A stretch of 57,837 bases of DNA from Methylococcales bacterium. Its GTDB lineage: Bacteria; Pseudomonadota; Gammaproteobacteria; Methylococcales; Methylomonadaceae. The stretch is from assembly GCA_028712795.1 (NCBI GenBank), contig JAQTPT010000020.1, positions 1-57,837 on the forward strand, written 5' to 3'. This document shows, piece after piece, positions 19,537 through 29,192 of this stretch. The position numbers were made by a program, and so were the translations under genes. Below the pieces are notes generated by a model, which saw only the letters and a program-made list of their open reading frames with translations, was not told the DNA's origin and ran no database searches. Numbering within the stretch: position 1 is the first letter of the stretch; the number at the start of each line of letters is the position of its first letter.

Positions 19537-19600
19537 ACGTTAAGTTTTTGAACCTCATCCGGCGGCGATAACTACCGCCGGTTCTTTTTGGAGATCTATC

Positions 19601-20215
19601 ATGGCTACTGCCTTTGCAGACATCACCTTTACTTCCTGCGTGAAAGCGGCTCAAATCCGATATGGCAGCCGAGAGGCCAATAGTCGCTTTGAATTGGCCG
19701 ATGATCCCAGGTTTGTGATGGCTGAACAGGAAGTTGAATTTATCCGGGAAAGAGACAGTTTTTATCAAGCCACGGTTTCTGAAACCGGCTGGCCTTATGT
19801 CCAGCATCGGGGAGGTCCTAAAGGCTTTTTAAAGGTCCTAGATGAACACACCCTTGGATTTGCCGACTTTCGCGGCAATCGCCAATACCTGAGCGTCGGA
19901 AATCTCAATGCGAACGATCGTATCTCGATGATTTTGATGGACTACCCTAACCGGCGACGCCTTAAAATCTGGGGGCGGGCGCGCATCGTCCATGAAAATG
20001 AAGATCCCGAATTAATTGCGCAACTCGAAGTGCCGTCCTATCGCGCCCGAGTTGAACGCGGCATCGTCATTCATGTTGAAGCCTGTGAATGGAATTGCCC
20101 CCAGCACATTACACCGCGCTATTCAAAAGCTGAAGTCGATCATTTATTATCACCCTTGCTTCTGGAAATTCAGTCGCTAAAAGCTCAGCTTTCTTTGTCA
20201 AGGCCATCAGCTTAG
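19601..20215 (+). CDS. Pyridoxamine 5'-phosphate oxidase family (FMN-binding) protein
   Basis: A 204-residue split-barrel flavoprotein. Visible family features are '[48 protein letters not shown]', '[12 protein letters not shown]' (FMN contact region) and '[12 protein letters not shown]'. The C-terminal '[13 protein letters not shown]' segment is typical of the larger PPOX-like proteins of unknown substrate, which are not PdxH. The GGAG Shine-Dalgarno (GGAGATCTATC) supports the start. It sits between the AhpD-like and DUF1348 genes on the same strand with short gaps, which suggests cotranscription and a detoxification or redox role. The exact substrate cannot be read from the sequence. Confidence 0.88.
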   Translation: MATAFADITFTSCVKAAQIRYGSREANSRFELADDPRFVMAEQEVEFIRERDSFYQATVSETGWPYVQHRGGPKGFLKVLDEHTLGFADFRGNRQYLSVGNLNANDRISMILMDYPNRRRLKIWGRARIVHENEDPELIAQLEVPSYRARVERGIVIHVEACEWNCPQHITPRYSKAEVDHLLSPLLLEIQSLKAQLSLSRPSA

Positions 20216-20259
20216 AGTTAGAAAACTCACAAATTTTTTTCATTAACCAGGGGTTATCA

Positions 20260-20739
20260 ATGAACACAAATGAAGCAGCACGCCCACCCTTACCGCCATT
20301 TACCCATGAGAAAGCGGTCCAAAAAGTACGCATGGCCGAAGATGGCTGGAATGGTCGCAATCCGGAAAAAGTTGCCCTGGCCTATACGATCGATAGCCAG
20401 TGGCGAAATCGTGCGGAATTCCAGGTAGGACGGGAGCAAATCATCACGTTTCTTACCAAAAAATGGGCGAAAGAGCACGAATATCGCTTGATAAAAGAAC
20501 TGTGGGCTTATGAAGGTAATCGAATCGCGGTTCGCTTTGCCTACGAATGGCACAACGACAACGACGAGTGGTTTCGTTCTTACGGCAATGAAAACTGGGA
20601 ATTCGACCAAAATGGATTGATGCAGCGCCGTTACGCCAGCATCAATGATTTACCGATTAAAGAATCTGAGCGTAAATTCCGTTGGCCGCTGGGGCGTCGA
20701 CCGGATGATCATCCCGGACTAAGCGATCTGGGACTTTAA
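20260..20739 (+). CDS. DUF1348 / nuclear transport factor 2-like family protein
   Basis: A 159-residue single-domain protein with the characteristic DUF1348 sequence: '[35 protein letters not shown]', '[20 protein letters not shown]', '[29 protein letters not shown]' and '[11 protein letters not shown]'. It has an NTF2-like cone fold that usually forms a small ligand pocket. The biochemical role is unknown; relatives are often induced together with oxidoreductases under LysR or TetR control. It is the last gene of the three-gene set and is followed by a strong hairpin at 20757. Confidence 0.9.
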   Translation: MNTNEAARPPLPPFTHEKAVQKVRMAEDGWNGRNPEKVALAYTIDSQWRNRAEFQVGREQIITFLTKKWAKEHEYRLIKELWAYEGNRIAVRFAYEWHNDNDEWFRSYGNENWEFDQNGLMQRRYASINDLPIKESERKFRWPLGRRPDDHPGLSDLGL

Positions 20740-20756
20740 AGCAGAAATCTGCATCG

Positions 20757-20781
20757 GTAAGGCGCGCAAAGCGCGTCTTAC
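20757..20781 (+). terminator. Hairpin after the AhpD-PPOX-DUF1348 set
   Basis: GTAAGGCGCGC and GCGCGTCTTAC form an 11-bp stem with one G-T pair and a 3-base loop. It begins 18 bp after the stop codon. No long T-run follows, so it may be a weak terminator or an mRNA-stabilising hairpin. Confidence 0.5.
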
Positions 20782-21124
20782 TTGACTACCAGAACCTGTT
20801 TGCCATGCTGGACTTCACTGAAGCCAGTCGGGATTGCAAACTACGTTACGCTTTACAAAGGTGCCCTAGGCTGATCAGAAAGAAAAGTGGGAGGTGCCAT
20901 CGTTCGGTTACGACTCACTGCCGTCATTCGGATATGGATTTAAGCTTCCCGATACTGGTCATTCGCGGAGTTTAGCAAATGACAGCAATAAGCAGGCAGC
21001 CACAACATTGGACGATCCAGACCGTATCGAAATGTCTAATGTTTATAACTAAAACCAAGAATAACGCCTTGCTCACTAGAAAATTAAGAGCGTAGCGAGT
21101 AATTTTTCCGAGTGCAGCAAATTG
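20782..21124. other. Intergenic region left of the AIPR gene
   Basis: 343 bp without a gene. The part around 20890-20960 (GTTCGGTTACGACTCACTGC and neighbours) looks like worn repeat or mobile sequence rather than coding DNA. It contains the left copy of the 14-bp repeat at 21030. Confidence 0.35.
21030..21043 (+). repeat. 14-bp direct repeat, left of AIPR gene
   Basis: AAATGTCTAATGTT occurs here and again at 22959-22972 in the same orientation, bracketing the AIPR gene. A related inverted form (ATGTCTACTGTT on the minus strand) lies near 23030. It may mark an insertion boundary. Confidence 0.5.
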
Positions 21125-22819
21125 TTATAACCCATACTCGCCTCTCAATTTTTCCTTGATTTTATCGAGATAATCAGTTCCTTTAGCAGTCTTATCGTTG
21201 CCGCCAAGCTCCCTATACATGTCGTAGCAAACATCAATAGCTGCATCAATATTAGCTTCTGGCAAATCTGCCGTAACTAGACTTTCGATCTTATTATTGC
21301 TTGGATATAGACTATTTACTTTTACACAAGATAAGTAATACAAAACATAGAACTTAATGTCGCTATTTTCCGCAGTTTCATACTTCTTGATCACTTTCAA
21401 ACGCAACTCAACTTCTCGCCCCCAAGATGCAACTACAAAATAGGTGTTCAACGTAGTATTTTCGTGGAACAGTTTTTCATACGAATCGTCATTTTCAAGT
21501 AGGGTCGAAGGTCTCGCTCTGGCCGTATCAGGTCGTTGAAGAAGCACTGACATTAAACACTGAGACAGAAAAGGGATGCTAATAATTTCTTTGGGCTTTC
21601 TACCGTCATTTTTGTAGAAGTTCTTCCTACGGTCATAAAATAATCCTCGGGGCTTGAAGTAATCTTCTATCTTCCTGTGTATATTATCCGTAGCCCTTAA
21701 AGATGATTTTGGGATCGGAGTCTGGCTGTTCGTAGCCCTTATTATCTTGTCTCGCGTTTCTTCATCTTCCGGAACAATTATTCGAAGAAGAACAGACCTT
21801 TCTTCATTTTCAAGCCTGTCAGAATTATCAGTAAAGAATCTATGAATTTCAGATGATGTCTGCAACCCATTTACAATTTGCGGATTGTGTACAATTAGCT
21901 CCTTTCCACCTGGAGTCGACGCATCTGTGCCGAGAATAGTTACGCCGTTGTTAAGCCACCAGAACTCTTCTTTACTTTCGCCCTTAAGGGTAGCTTGGAT
22001 TTCCTTATTAACATTAGTTTTCCCTTGGTAATCTCTTACATTCGATTCGAAGATGTGGCGCAGCAACTTCCCGTTTTCGTCTGTAATAAATTTGAAATAA
22101 TCTCTAATATTAGAAAGCGCCACAAACACTTTTTCTGATGTTGACAATGGGTTTGTGACTGTAGGCAACCTAAACACCTCATTTGGTCTCTCTTGACTTA
22201 ACGCCACTAACTCTTTCGCACCGACAAAGTTAACAGTCACCTCTGAAGCAGGGAGCATAGCTTTAACATCTGCTATAAGGTCGTCGGCTTGCTTTACAAC
22301 ATTTGGGTGGGCATCAATACCCATAGATGCGTAATAAAAACTAATTTTCAAAGAAGGGCGTTTTGTCACTAAAGAAACATATGTTCCTTTGAATAGTTCA
22401 AATGAGGAAAGCACAGCCTCGTTATATCGGCCAGAGAACTTTTGCCTTTTAAACTCCAGATCCAGTAAGTTCTTACATAGCCTTGAGAGTTTTAAAAAGG
22501 CATCTTCCCCAAAACCATTCTCTCTTTTGCTTTGTATAATGACGAGTTCAATATCAGGGTTCTTTTTATATTTTTCTTTTACATCTGAATCCTCTTTAAT
22601 CAAATCGCCGTTGACGAATATAAAAACGGAGTCAGCGCCTCCATCCAAACTTTCACCAGCAATGCCAGCCTTAATCTCATCGTAGCTAAGCTCGTACTCT
22701 TTGAGTATCTGAACTGCTGAATAAAATTCGAAAAACTCACTTTCTGTAAAGGATTCCTGAAATTCATCCGCCTCTTGCCTCAGTAGTTCACTCAAGAGGA
22801 TTTGATCATTATTAGGCAT
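21125..22819 (-). CDS. AIPR family abortive-infection phage-resistance protein
   Basis: A 564-residue protein with the AIPR (PF10592) hallmarks: the N-terminal part with 'GGADSVFIFVNGDLI' and 'ELVIIQSKRENGFGEDAFLKL', which resembles a PD-(D/E)xK-like core; the central 'FWWLNNGVTILGTDA'; and 'LIVHNPQIVNGLQTSSEIHRFF', followed by 'RIIVPEDEETRDKIIRATNSQTPI'. Known relatives act in abortive infection of lactococci and similar defence. It has no companion gene; its base composition looks AT-richer than the neighbours, and short direct repeats bracket it, both signs of transfer. The mechanism here is not known. Confidence 0.88.
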   Translation of the reverse strand: MPNNDQILLSELLRQEADEFQESFTESEFFEFYSAVQILKEYELSYDEIKAGIAGESLDGGADSVFIFVNGDLIKEDSDVKEKYKKNPDIELVIIQSKRENGFGEDAFLKLSRLCKNLLDLEFKRQKFSGRYNEAVLSSFELFKGTYVSLVTKRPSLKISFYYASMGIDAHPNVVKQADDLIADVKAMLPASEVTVNFVGAKELVALSQERPNEVFRLPTVTNPLSTSEKVFVALSNIRDYFKFITDENGKLLRHIFESNVRDYQGKTNVNKEIQATLKGESKEEFWWLNNGVTILGTDASTPGGKELIVHNPQIVNGLQTSSEIHRFFTDNSDRLENEERSVLLRIIVPEDEETRDKIIRATNSQTPIPKSSLRATDNIHRKIEDYFKPRGLFYDRRKNFYKNDGRKPKEIISIPFLSQCLMSVLLQRPDTARARPSTLLENDDSYEKLFHENTTLNTYFVVASWGREVELRLKVIKKYETAENSDIKFYVLYYLSCVKVNSLYPSNNKIESLVTADLPEANIDAAIDVCYDMYRELGGNDKTAKGTDYLDKIKEKLRGEYGL

Positions 22820-22958
22820 TTCTATTTAACCATTTAGTGATGATTGAGTCTTACGCAGGGGTTATACAAGTGATTATACAGACCTACATAACACACGACT
22901 TTACATGTTACCCCGAAGCTGGGTTTTTTGTAGTTTTGCGACTAGACAGTTTGAACCA

Positions 22959-22972
22959 AAATGTCTAATGTT
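22959..22972 (+). repeat. 14-bp direct repeat, right of AIPR gene
   Basis: Second copy of AAATGTCTAATGTT, about 140 bp upstream of the AIPR start codon (see 21030). The 22820-23212 interval otherwise holds only the doubtful small frame at 23009-23152. Confidence 0.5.
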
Positions 22973-23008
22973 CAAAACGGTGTCCTTGGATTTTAGTGGT
23001 TTTCAAGG

Positions 23009-23152
23009 TTATAAAAACGCCAAAACAGTAGACATTACGATAACACCATCTGAATTAATAGTACATTGACCACCATGTTCATCGCCATAAAGCGGCCAGT
23101 AGCGACCGTCAGTTGATGGCCGAGACCATTCCCCCATCACAACCCATTTCAT
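23009..23152 (-). CDS. Doubtful 47-residue ORF
   Basis: The frame reads MKWVVMGEWSRPSTDG..., with aromatic and Gly-rich composition and no recognised family. There is no Shine-Dalgarno before the ATG. A second overlapping frame (MMANQTANGYEMGC...) starts just upstream after AAAGGA and could be the true N-terminus of a frame-shifted small gene. It may be a remnant. Confidence 0.2.
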   Translation of the reverse strand: MKWVVMGEWSRPSTDGRYWPLYGDEHGGQCTINSDGVIVMSTVLAFL

Positions 23153-23212
23153 AGCCGTTTGCAGTCTGATTTGCCATCATAAATTATATTCATATCCTTT
23201 CACTGGATTTCC

Positions 23213-23752
23213 TTAAGCTTTATGCGAAATACAATGGATAGTTGAAGCTTGCAGTTCAAGAAGAGCACTGGCAATGGCTATCGATATTTCCGGGTGAGTT
23301 GCTATTTCGTCCTCTGTGAGCGAGGAGCCTATTAGCGGAACGGTGATAGAGGCCGCCTCTACAAGCTCAGCGGACATGGTTTTGAGTATTTCACGCAGTG
23401 CTGCATCTGCATGATGAGCCCGTGGCGACGCGTTCAGCAACGCCACGGGTTTATTGGCGAACGGCTCGAAGCTAACCAGCCAATCCAGCGCATTTTTGAG
23501 GGTGCCGGTCACGCCGTGGGCATATTCCGGACTTGCGATCAGCAATGCCTGTGACGCGGCCACTTGAGAACGGAACCTCGCAACTTGGTCTGGGACACAG
23601 TGCTCAAGGTCTGGATTGTACAACGGCAATTTCCCAATGTCCGGAGACATGACAGTCTCCATGCCGGGTGGCGACAGCCGAATTGCGGCATGCAGCAGCA
23701 CACGGTTGATTGACGCAGCCCGCAAACTGCCACAGATCGCCAGTACGTTCAT
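23213..23752 (-). CDS. NAD(P)H-dependent FMN reductase family protein
   Basis: About 179 residues. I chose the Met at 23752, which overlaps the msrQ stop as ATGA; a second Met three codons earlier (23761) is possible. The flavodoxin-like fold is shown by GSLRAASINRVLL (FMN phosphate loop, residues about 7-19) and the SPEYAHGVTGTLKNALDWL motif. Such enzymes reduce FMN or quinones with NAD(P)H. Because it is translationally coupled to msrQ, it could supply reduced flavin to the MsrQ haem subunit, as the unrelated reductase Fre does in E. coli; that is an inference. Last gene of the putative sigma-54 operon read from 27008. Confidence 0.88.
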   Translation of the reverse strand: MNVLAICGSLRAASINRVLLHAAIRLSPPGMETVMSPDIGKLPLYNPDLEHCVPDQVARFRSQVAASQALLIASPEYAHGVTGTLKNALDWLVSFEPFANKPVALLNASPRAHHADAALREILKTMSAELVEAASITVPLIGSSLTEDEIATHPEISIAIASALLELQASTIHCISHKA

Positions 23753-24396
23753 GGTTGCCATCCTTTACGGGGTATTAAAGGTATGTTCAATCCGCGCAAC
23801 CAATAGATCAAACGAAAACCCAGCAACAGGGAAAGCAGCAGTGCAAAAGTCAGCGGATTGGAAAGGTCTTTTTTTACCAGCCACCAATAATGCACCACGC
23901 CACCAACAGCACACAGATAAACCAAGCGATGTAAAAGCAGCCAGCGCTTGCCGCCCAGTAACTTGATCATGCGATTATTGGACGTAACAGCGAGTGGAAT
24001 CAGTAACATAAAAGCAGGAAAACCGACCGTAATATAAGGCCGTTTGACGATGTCATTCACAATACTTGCCCAAGCGAAAAATTGATCCAGCAGCAGGTAA
24101 GTTAAAAAATGCAGACTGGCGTAAAAGAATACGAACAAGCCCAACATCCGCCGCAAACGCATCAGCCAGTTCCAGCCGGTGAGCCGCCGCAACGGCGAAA
24201 CCGTCAACGAGATTAACAGCAAGGTCAGCGTCCAGAAACCGGTGGAACGGGTTAGCTTTTCAATGGGATTGGCGCCCAGATTGTCTATATAAGCCGAGAT
24301 CCCTAAGTTAAGCACCGGAATTAAGGCCAGCAAAAACACGGCGATTTTTATCCAGGCGATTATCTTATTATCAGGTTTTTTTAGTGACATATTCAA
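23749..24396 (-). CDS. msrQ: MsrQ, haem-binding membrane subunit of the periplasmic methionine sulfoxide reductase
   Basis: A 215-residue integral membrane protein with about six helices of the ferric-reductase-like type. His residues in '[15 protein letters not shown]' and in '[19 protein letters not shown]' are in the positions of the haem b ligands. '[24 protein letters not shown]' is a strong MsrQ/YedZ signature. It passes electrons from the inner membrane to MsrP. It overlaps msrP by ATGA and the FMN reductase gene similarly. Length and layout are normal. Confidence 0.93.
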   Translation of the reverse strand: MNMSLKKPDNKIIAWIKIAVFLLALIPVLNLGISAYIDNLGANPIEKLTRSTGFWTLTLLLISLTVSPLRRLTGWNWLMRLRRMLGLFVFFYASLHFLTYLLLDQFFAWASIVNDIVKRPYITVGFPAFMLLIPLAVTSNNRMIKLLGGKRWLLLHRLVYLCAVGGVVHYWWLVKKDLSNPLTFALLLSLLLGFRLIYWLRGLNIPLIPRKGWQP

Positions 24397-25325
24397 AAGT
24401 TCTTAGTCAAGTCCATGCCGGAATACAGTTGCGCAACCTGATCTGCGTAACCGTTGAAAGGCAGGGTGGGACGTTTTAAAAATTCACCGATGCGCCGCTC
24501 TTTCGCCTGAGTCCAGCGAGGGTGATCGACGGCCGGATTCACATTCGAGTAAAAGCCGTATTCGTTAGGCCCGGCTTTCATCCAGCTGGTCACAGGCTGT
24601 TTTTCGACCAGACGGATTTTTACGATGGATTTGGCGCTCTTATAACCGTATTTCCACGGCACCACCAGGCGTATCGGTGCGCCGTTCTGCTTGGGCAATA
24701 CTTCACCATAGAGACCGGCTGCCAGCAAGGTTAACGGGTGCATGGCTTCGTCGATGCGCAAGCCTTCCCGATACGGCCAATCCAGCGTGGCCGACTTTTG
24801 TCCGGGCATTTGCTTGGGGTCTTCCAGGCTGACGAATTCTACAAATTTGGCCTTGCCGGTCGGTTCTACGCGTTTGAGCAATTCGGCCAAGGAATAACCA
24901 ACCCAGGGTATCACCATGGACCAGGCCTCCACACAGCGCAAACGATAGACACGCTCTTCCATCGGGGCGAGTTTTAGCAGCTCCTCGATATCGAACACTC
25001 TGGGTTTATTGACCTCGCCTTCCACAGTGATGGTCCACGGGCGAGTTTTTAGGCTACCCGCGTTTTGAGCAGGGTCTTCTTTGCTGGTGCCAAATTCATA
25101 GAAGTTGTTGTAAGCCGTTATATCTTTCAACGGGGTTAATTTATCTGACAAAGCTTCAGTGGATTTTTTAACATTTGCCAATTGTTCACCGGCTAAAACC
25201 CAATCGGGCAAAAAACCCGATAGGGCCGCCCCCGTCGCTAGCTTCATAAACCGCCGCCTATCATCAAACAATGCGCGCGGCGTAATTTCCGAGGACTTGA
25301 TAGGGGTTGGTTTATATCGTTTCAT
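24393..25325 (-). CDS. msrP: MsrP, periplasmic protein-methionine-sulfoxide reductase catalytic subunit
   Basis: A 310-residue molybdenum enzyme of the sulfite-oxidase fold. A Tat signal [16 protein letters not shown] near residues 23-38 sends it folded to the periplasm. The Mo-coordinating Cys is in '[20 protein letters not shown]'; '[28 protein letters not shown]' is the typical molybdopterin region. It repairs oxidised Met in exported proteins, notably after hypochlorous or other reactive-species stress. It is followed directly by msrQ and preceded by the DsrE-like gene (23-bp gap), all on the minus strand. Confidence 0.95.
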   Translation of the reverse strand: MKRYKPTPIKSSEITPRALFDDRRRFMKLATGAALSGFLPDWVLAGEQLANVKKSTEALSDKLTPLKDITAYNNFYEFGTSKEDPAQNAGSLKTRPWTITVEGEVNKPRVFDIEELLKLAPMEERVYRLRCVEAWSMVIPWVGYSLAELLKRVEPTGKAKFVEFVSLEDPKQMPGQKSATLDWPYREGLRIDEAMHPLTLLAAGLYGEVLPKQNGAPIRLVVPWKYGYKSAKSIVKIRLVEKQPVTSWMKAGPNEYGFYSNVNPAVDHPRWTQAKERRIGEFLKRPTLPFNGYADQVAQLYSGMDLTKNF

Positions 25326-25348
25326 CGTCTTAGCTGTGGTAATATAAA

Positions 25349-25705
25349 TTAAAAGGTAATGACTTGATAGCCATTGCTGATCAGTTTAGCGAAACTCATG
25401 TTCGCTCCATAGTCCGACAAAATCGGGATGCAGCAAGCTTTGATGGTATCGGTGACGCCATAAACAGTGGAACAAAAACCGCAAGCCCCGCTTATGTTTT
25501 CTTTTATCGCCTGATAAGTATCGTGCAATTGATGCTCGGGGCGTGATAATTCGGCCAGCCATGTGGTCCCTAGCCCCGTAAAAATCAGTTGTACCTCATC
25601 GTTGTTTTCTTTAAGTTCCTTTACTGCCATCAGTGCGTTGACGATGCGTCCCAAGCTGTCTTGTTGTTCTGTTCCCGCAAGAACTACGATTGCTACTTTG
25701 TTCAT
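25349..25705 (-). CDS. DsrE family protein
   Basis: About 118 residues from the chosen start at 25705, preceded by CAGGATCATT as Shine-Dalgarno; the frame runs 19 codons further upstream with no such support. It has the DsrE/F-like Rossmann fold with '[28 protein letters not shown]' and the Cys pair [12 protein letters not shown], followed by another Cys pair (IKACCIPI). The family includes sulfur-relay proteins and many of unknown role. It lies between the broken lactonase-like gene and msrP, so a link to sulfur or thiol stress is plausible but unproven. Confidence 0.85.
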   Translation of the reverse strand: MNKVAIVVLAGTEQQDSLGRIVNALMAVKELKENNDEVQLIFTGLGTTWLAELSRPEHQLHDTYQAIKENISGACGFCSTVYGVTDTIKACCIPILSDYGANMSFAKLISNGYQVITF

Positions 25706-25797
25706 AATGATCCTGTAAATATAAAGAAATGCCTGATTAATCCTAAAACCATAGTTGGCCACAGATAGACACAGCAGCTCAACTGTGTCTGATAAGT

Positions 25798-26916
25798 TTA
25801 ACGGACGATTAAACCGGTGACGCCTGTTGGCAGGGTGACTAGACTTTGCAGTTTTTGCAGCGCGCCGCCTTTTTGAATTTTGTAAACGCCGATAGTGTGG
25901 TCACCGCGACTGAGCGAGTAAAGAACAGAGCCATCCGAGGCTACAGCAAGGTCGTCTGGTCCGATTTCGGCGGCCGCTTTCGAGTTCAGCAGCGACAAAT
26001 GTCCGCTATGGCCGATCGAAAATGAGGAAATGGCGTTGGCCGGGGTGTCGGCAGTGAACGCGATGCGCCCATCGGGTGTAGTGATCAGCCAGCAGGCCGC
26101 CGTTTGACCCACCGCGACGGCTCCATCTATCAGTTCAGCACTGCCGTCTTCCCGTAGCTGGTAAGATGAAGCGGTAGCTCCCCCGGCGGCACCGCCCTGT
26201 GCTTCAGCAACAAAGAATTGACCGTGTTTGCCGAAAGAAAAGCCAAAAGGCGTGGTTCCGGATGAATTAAGCACATGACTGTCCAGCGGCACGCCTTCTT
26301 CATCCAGAGCAAAGCTGGTGATTTTATTGGTCGCTTTTTCGGTCACAACCAAAGCGTCGGCATCCTTGTTAAAGCTGATTTGGGCAGGGCCCGTGCCTGT
26401 CGCACTGAGTTAACGGTATGAATCCGCCAAAGGCTTCAGCTTGCCGGACGAGGGATTAAACTCGAAGCCGAAGATCGAATCATCGCCTGCATTGACGACA
26501 TAAACCCGGTTATGGCTGACGGTTACACTGACCGGCCTCAAACCTTCATCAGCAGCACGGTCGACCAGTACCAGTCCGTCATCCTTTACCCGAAATACCG
26601 AAACGTCATTGCTGCCGGGATTAACGGCGAACAAATAGCGTTTGTTGTCGCTGAACACCAGCGCGCCCTGATTGCCAAGGCCTGCTCCGGTACCCGCGCC
26701 GCCCGTAGCAAAATGACCGGCAGCTTCGATATGACCATCTTTATAGTGTTGAAAGGCGAGTACTTCATTGGCAGCGGCAGCATTGGAAAGGGTATAAACC
26801 GTTTCTTTGGCTTTGTTCGCATGTTCGTTGGTCTGGTCCGGATCGGCAAAGCTGGCAGCAGGTAGGCATGACGCGATGCAAACAGCGATGGCGGTAAGTT
26901 TGAATTTGTTGTTCAT
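25798..26916 (-). pseudogene. Lactonase-like beta-propeller protein interrupted by one in-frame stop
   Basis: The upstream part starts at 26916 (AGGACATCAAC Shine-Dalgarno, signal peptide ending ASFADP). It reads through propeller blades such as 'VFSDNKRYLFAVNPGSNDVSVFRV' up to ...LADSYR, then meets TAA at 26410-26412. The same frame continues without a gap (LSATGTGPAQISFNKDADALVV...) to 25798, with blades like 'TPDGRIAFTADTPANAISSFSI'. Without the stop it would be a normal exported protein of about 370 residues of the lactonase / YncE-like propeller class. It is the first gene after the minus-strand sigma-54 promoter. It may be a genuine nonsense mutation or a base-calling error. Confidence 0.85.
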
Positions 26917-26993
26917 GTTGATGTCCTGATAAGGATTAAAAGTTAATAGGGAGGTAATATGTCCAAGCAATAAACTGTGACAATTAGGTAGAA

Positions 26994-27008
26994 GCAAGCG
27001 CTGTGCCA
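26994..27008 (-). promoter_or_regulatory. Sigma-54 promoter (-24/-12) of the lactonase-dsrE-msrPQ operon
   Basis: Read leftwards the bases are TGGCACAGCGCTTGC, which matches the sigma-54 consensus TGGCAC-N5-TTGC with exact spacing. The start codon of the first gene is about 80 bp downstream at 26916. The upstream palindrome at 27092-27132 lies at typical activator distance. Confidence 0.85.
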
Positions 27009-27091
27009 CCATAAATAATTACAAGCAATGGCCTTGTATTTCAGATAGATACACTGATACTGCCGGATACAACCGCCATGCCTAAGCTATC

Positions 27092-27132
27092 CAACAGCCA
27101 CCACTAATGGCGGCAGCCACCAATAGTTGCGG
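27092..27132 (-). promoter_or_regulatory. Upstream activator site 1, palindromic
   Basis: On the minus strand it begins CCGCAACTATTGGTGGCTGC and has the near-palindrome TGGTGGC-t-GCCGCCA (27108-27122, centre 27115). It is 34/38 identical to the site at 29155-29192 on the plus strand. From the centre to the first G of the -24 element is 108 bp, the same as for the other copy. It is likely bound by the activator encoded at 27199. Confidence 0.8.
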
Positions 27133-27198
27133 CTTGGTTTGGTGGCAAGCTAAGAGTAAGATGTATCCAGGCTTTTATCCTGACCCTCAATTCTATAT

Positions 27199-29082
27199 AT
27201 GCCAAAAAATTCCCCTACAGAGCCTTTGTTATCCGAACTACCGGTATTGCGGGCAATCGTGGAAGGCACGGCGCAAGCCATTGGCGAAGATTTTTTTCAA
27301 TTGCTGGTACAAAACTTGAGTCTTGCCACCGGTGCCGCCAACGCGTTCATTGCTCAATTCGCCGAAGAAAAAACCAGGGTGCGCACCTTAGCTTTCTGGA
27401 TGGATGGTCAAATTATCGATAATCAGGAATGGGAACTGGCAGGAACACCGTGCGAGGATGTGATAGGGGGTAAATTCTGTCACTATCCGTCAGAAGTCTG
27501 GAAACAGTTTCCGATTGAACAAGGCGTTGAAAGTTATCTGGGCGTGCCGTTGCAGGATGCCGAGGGCCATGTGCTGGGCCATTTGGCGATATTCGATTAC
27601 AAGGCGATGCCCGAACAGCCGCAACTGTTGTATACCTTTAAAATATTCGCGGCGCGTGCTGCTGCCGAACTTAGACGAATTCAAGCAGTGAATCAACTTA
27701 AGCTAAGCGAAGAACGGTTTCGGGATTTGTTCGAAGCAGCGCCCATTGCTTACGTACATGAAGATTTTGAATCCCGCTTCATCAGCGCAAACCGCGCGGC
27801 CAGGCAAATATTGGGCATAACGCCTGAACAAGTGCCGGGTATGCTGGGGATTTCCTTAGTACCGGACACGGCGGATGCCAAACGCCGTGTTAAGGAAGCT
27901 TTTGAAGCTATAGAAAGTGGTACAGGTGCCTCCGGCGTCGAACTGGAGCTGCGGCGTAAGGACAATGGCCAGCCCATCTGGATTCAATGGTGGTCAAAAC
28001 CCGATCCCAATGGCCTTTACACGCGCACCATGTTTGTCGACATTACCGAACGGATACTGCTGGAACAGGAACAAGCGAGACTAAAAGCGCAGAATCTGTA
28101 CTTACAGGAAGAAATCAAATCGGCGCATAATTTCGATGAGATCATCGGCCGCAGTCCTGCCATACTGACCTTATTGACTCAGGTTCAGCGCGTTGCGCTG
28201 ACCGGCGCGTCGGTGTTGATTCAGGGCGAATCCGGCACCGGCAAGGAACTAATTGCCCGTGCGATCCATTCGGCCAGCCCTCGCAAAAACAACCCGCTGA
28301 TTAAAGTCAATTGCGCGGCCTTGCCGCCAGGACTGGTGGAGAGCGAGTTATTCGGCCATGAAAAAGGCGCTTTTACCGGTGCGATTGCTAGACGCATCGG
28401 ACGTTTTGAGCTGGCTAACGGCGGCACGCTTTTTCTCGATGAAATCGGCGAAATTCCGCTGGAGGTTCAAGTCAAACTGTTACGCGTTCTGCAGGAACGC
28501 GAGTTTGAACGGGTCGGTGGGCAAATACCGGTTAAAGTCGATGTGCGCATCATCGCGGCCACCAATCGCAATCTGTTAAAGGAAGTATCGGAAAAAAACT
28601 TCCGCGAAGATTTGTTCTATCGTTTGAATGTGTTTCCACTGACCACCCCGCCGTTGCGGGAACGCCTCGACGATATTCCCTCGCTGGTATATTTTCTGAT
28701 CGAAAAATTCGCGCCGAAAATCGGTAAAAAACTGCAAGGCATCAGCGTCAAATCCATGCAACGCTTACAGACCTATCGCTGGCCGGGCAATATCCGGGAA
28801 CTGGAAAATGTCATCGAACGGGCCATTATCCTGGCCGATGGCCCCTTGCTTGAAGTTGACCCTGAGCAGTTATCGCTCGTTGCCGAAGCACCGACTAAAT
28901 CCGGCGTTCGAAAAGATGCCAGCCTGGATACGGTAACAGCAGAATACATCCAGTCCGTGCTGGAACAGACCCACTGGATTATTGAAGGTCCTAAAGGCGC
29001 GGCGCGGATACTTAACATGCAACCCAGCACCTTGCGCTACCGGATGAAGAAATTAGGCATAGCCAAAGTTAACGCCGAGTGA
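27199..29082 (+). CDS. Sigma-54-dependent transcriptional activator with GAF and PAS sensor domains
   Basis: A 627-residue enhancer-binding protein. Residues about 20-165 form a GAF domain (with Cys85 and Cys94 in TPCEDVIGGKFCHYP) and about 168-290 a PAS domain (EERFRDLFEAAPIAYV... ending FVDITER). A short coiled linker and the AAA+ domain follow: Walker A GESGTGKE 343-350, GAFTGA 390-395 for contact with sigma-54, Walker B LFLDEIGE 411-418, and the arginine-containing REDLFYRLNVFP region. The C-terminal Fis-type helix-turn-helix (about 590-625) ends in 'GAARILNMQPSTLRYRMKKLGI'. It is flanked by two copies of a palindromic site and two sigma-54 promoters that read away from it on both sides, so it should control both operons. 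The signal is unknown. Confidence 0.95.
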   Translation: MPKNSPTEPLLSELPVLRAIVEGTAQAIGEDFFQLLVQNLSLATGAANAFIAQFAEEKTRVRTLAFWMDGQIIDNQEWELAGTPCEDVIGGKFCHYPSEVWKQFPIEQGVESYLGVPLQDAEGHVLGHLAIFDYKAMPEQPQLLYTFKIFAARAAAELRRIQAVNQLKLSEERFRDLFEAAPIAYVHEDFESRFISANRAARQILGITPEQVPGMLGISLVPDTADAKRRVKEAFEAIESGTGASGVELELRRKDNGQPIWIQWWSKPDPNGLYTRTMFVDITERILLEQEQARLKAQNLYLQEEIKSAHNFDEIIGRSPAILTLLTQVQRVALTGASVLIQGESGTGKELIARAIHSASPRKNNPLIKVNCAALPPGLVESELFGHEKGAFTGAIARRIGRFELANGGTLFLDEIGEIPLEVQVKLLRVLQEREFERVGGQIPVKVDVRIIAATNRNLLKEVSEKNFREDLFYRLNVFPLTTPPLRERLDDIPSLVYFLIEKFAPKIGKKLQGISVKSMQRLQTYRWPGNIRELENVIERAIILADGPLLEVDPEQLSLVAEAPTKSGVRKDASLDTVTAEYIQSVLEQTHWIIEGPKGAARILNMQPSTLRYRMKKLGIAKVNAE

Positions 29083-29154
29083 ACTTAGTCAGAACCCTAC
29101 GTTTGGATTGTTTTAGTCAAAAATACCCAAGGTAAGGGCTACCCACGAAACATC

Positions 29155-29192
29155 CCGCAACTATTGGTGGCTGCCACCATTAATCGTGGTTG
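29155..29192 (+). promoter_or_regulatory. Upstream activator site 2, palindromic
   Basis: It contains the perfect odd palindrome TGGTGGCTGCCACCA (29165-29179, centre 29172). It differs from site 1 at four of 38 positions and is oriented the same way relative to its promoter. The centre-to-first-G (-24 element) distance is again 108 bp. Confidence 0.82.

Noticed and set aside
21030..21043. Transposon target-site duplication around the AIPR gene
   Set aside because: No inverted repeats or transposase accompany the 14-bp repeats, so I report them only as a direct repeat of unknown origin.
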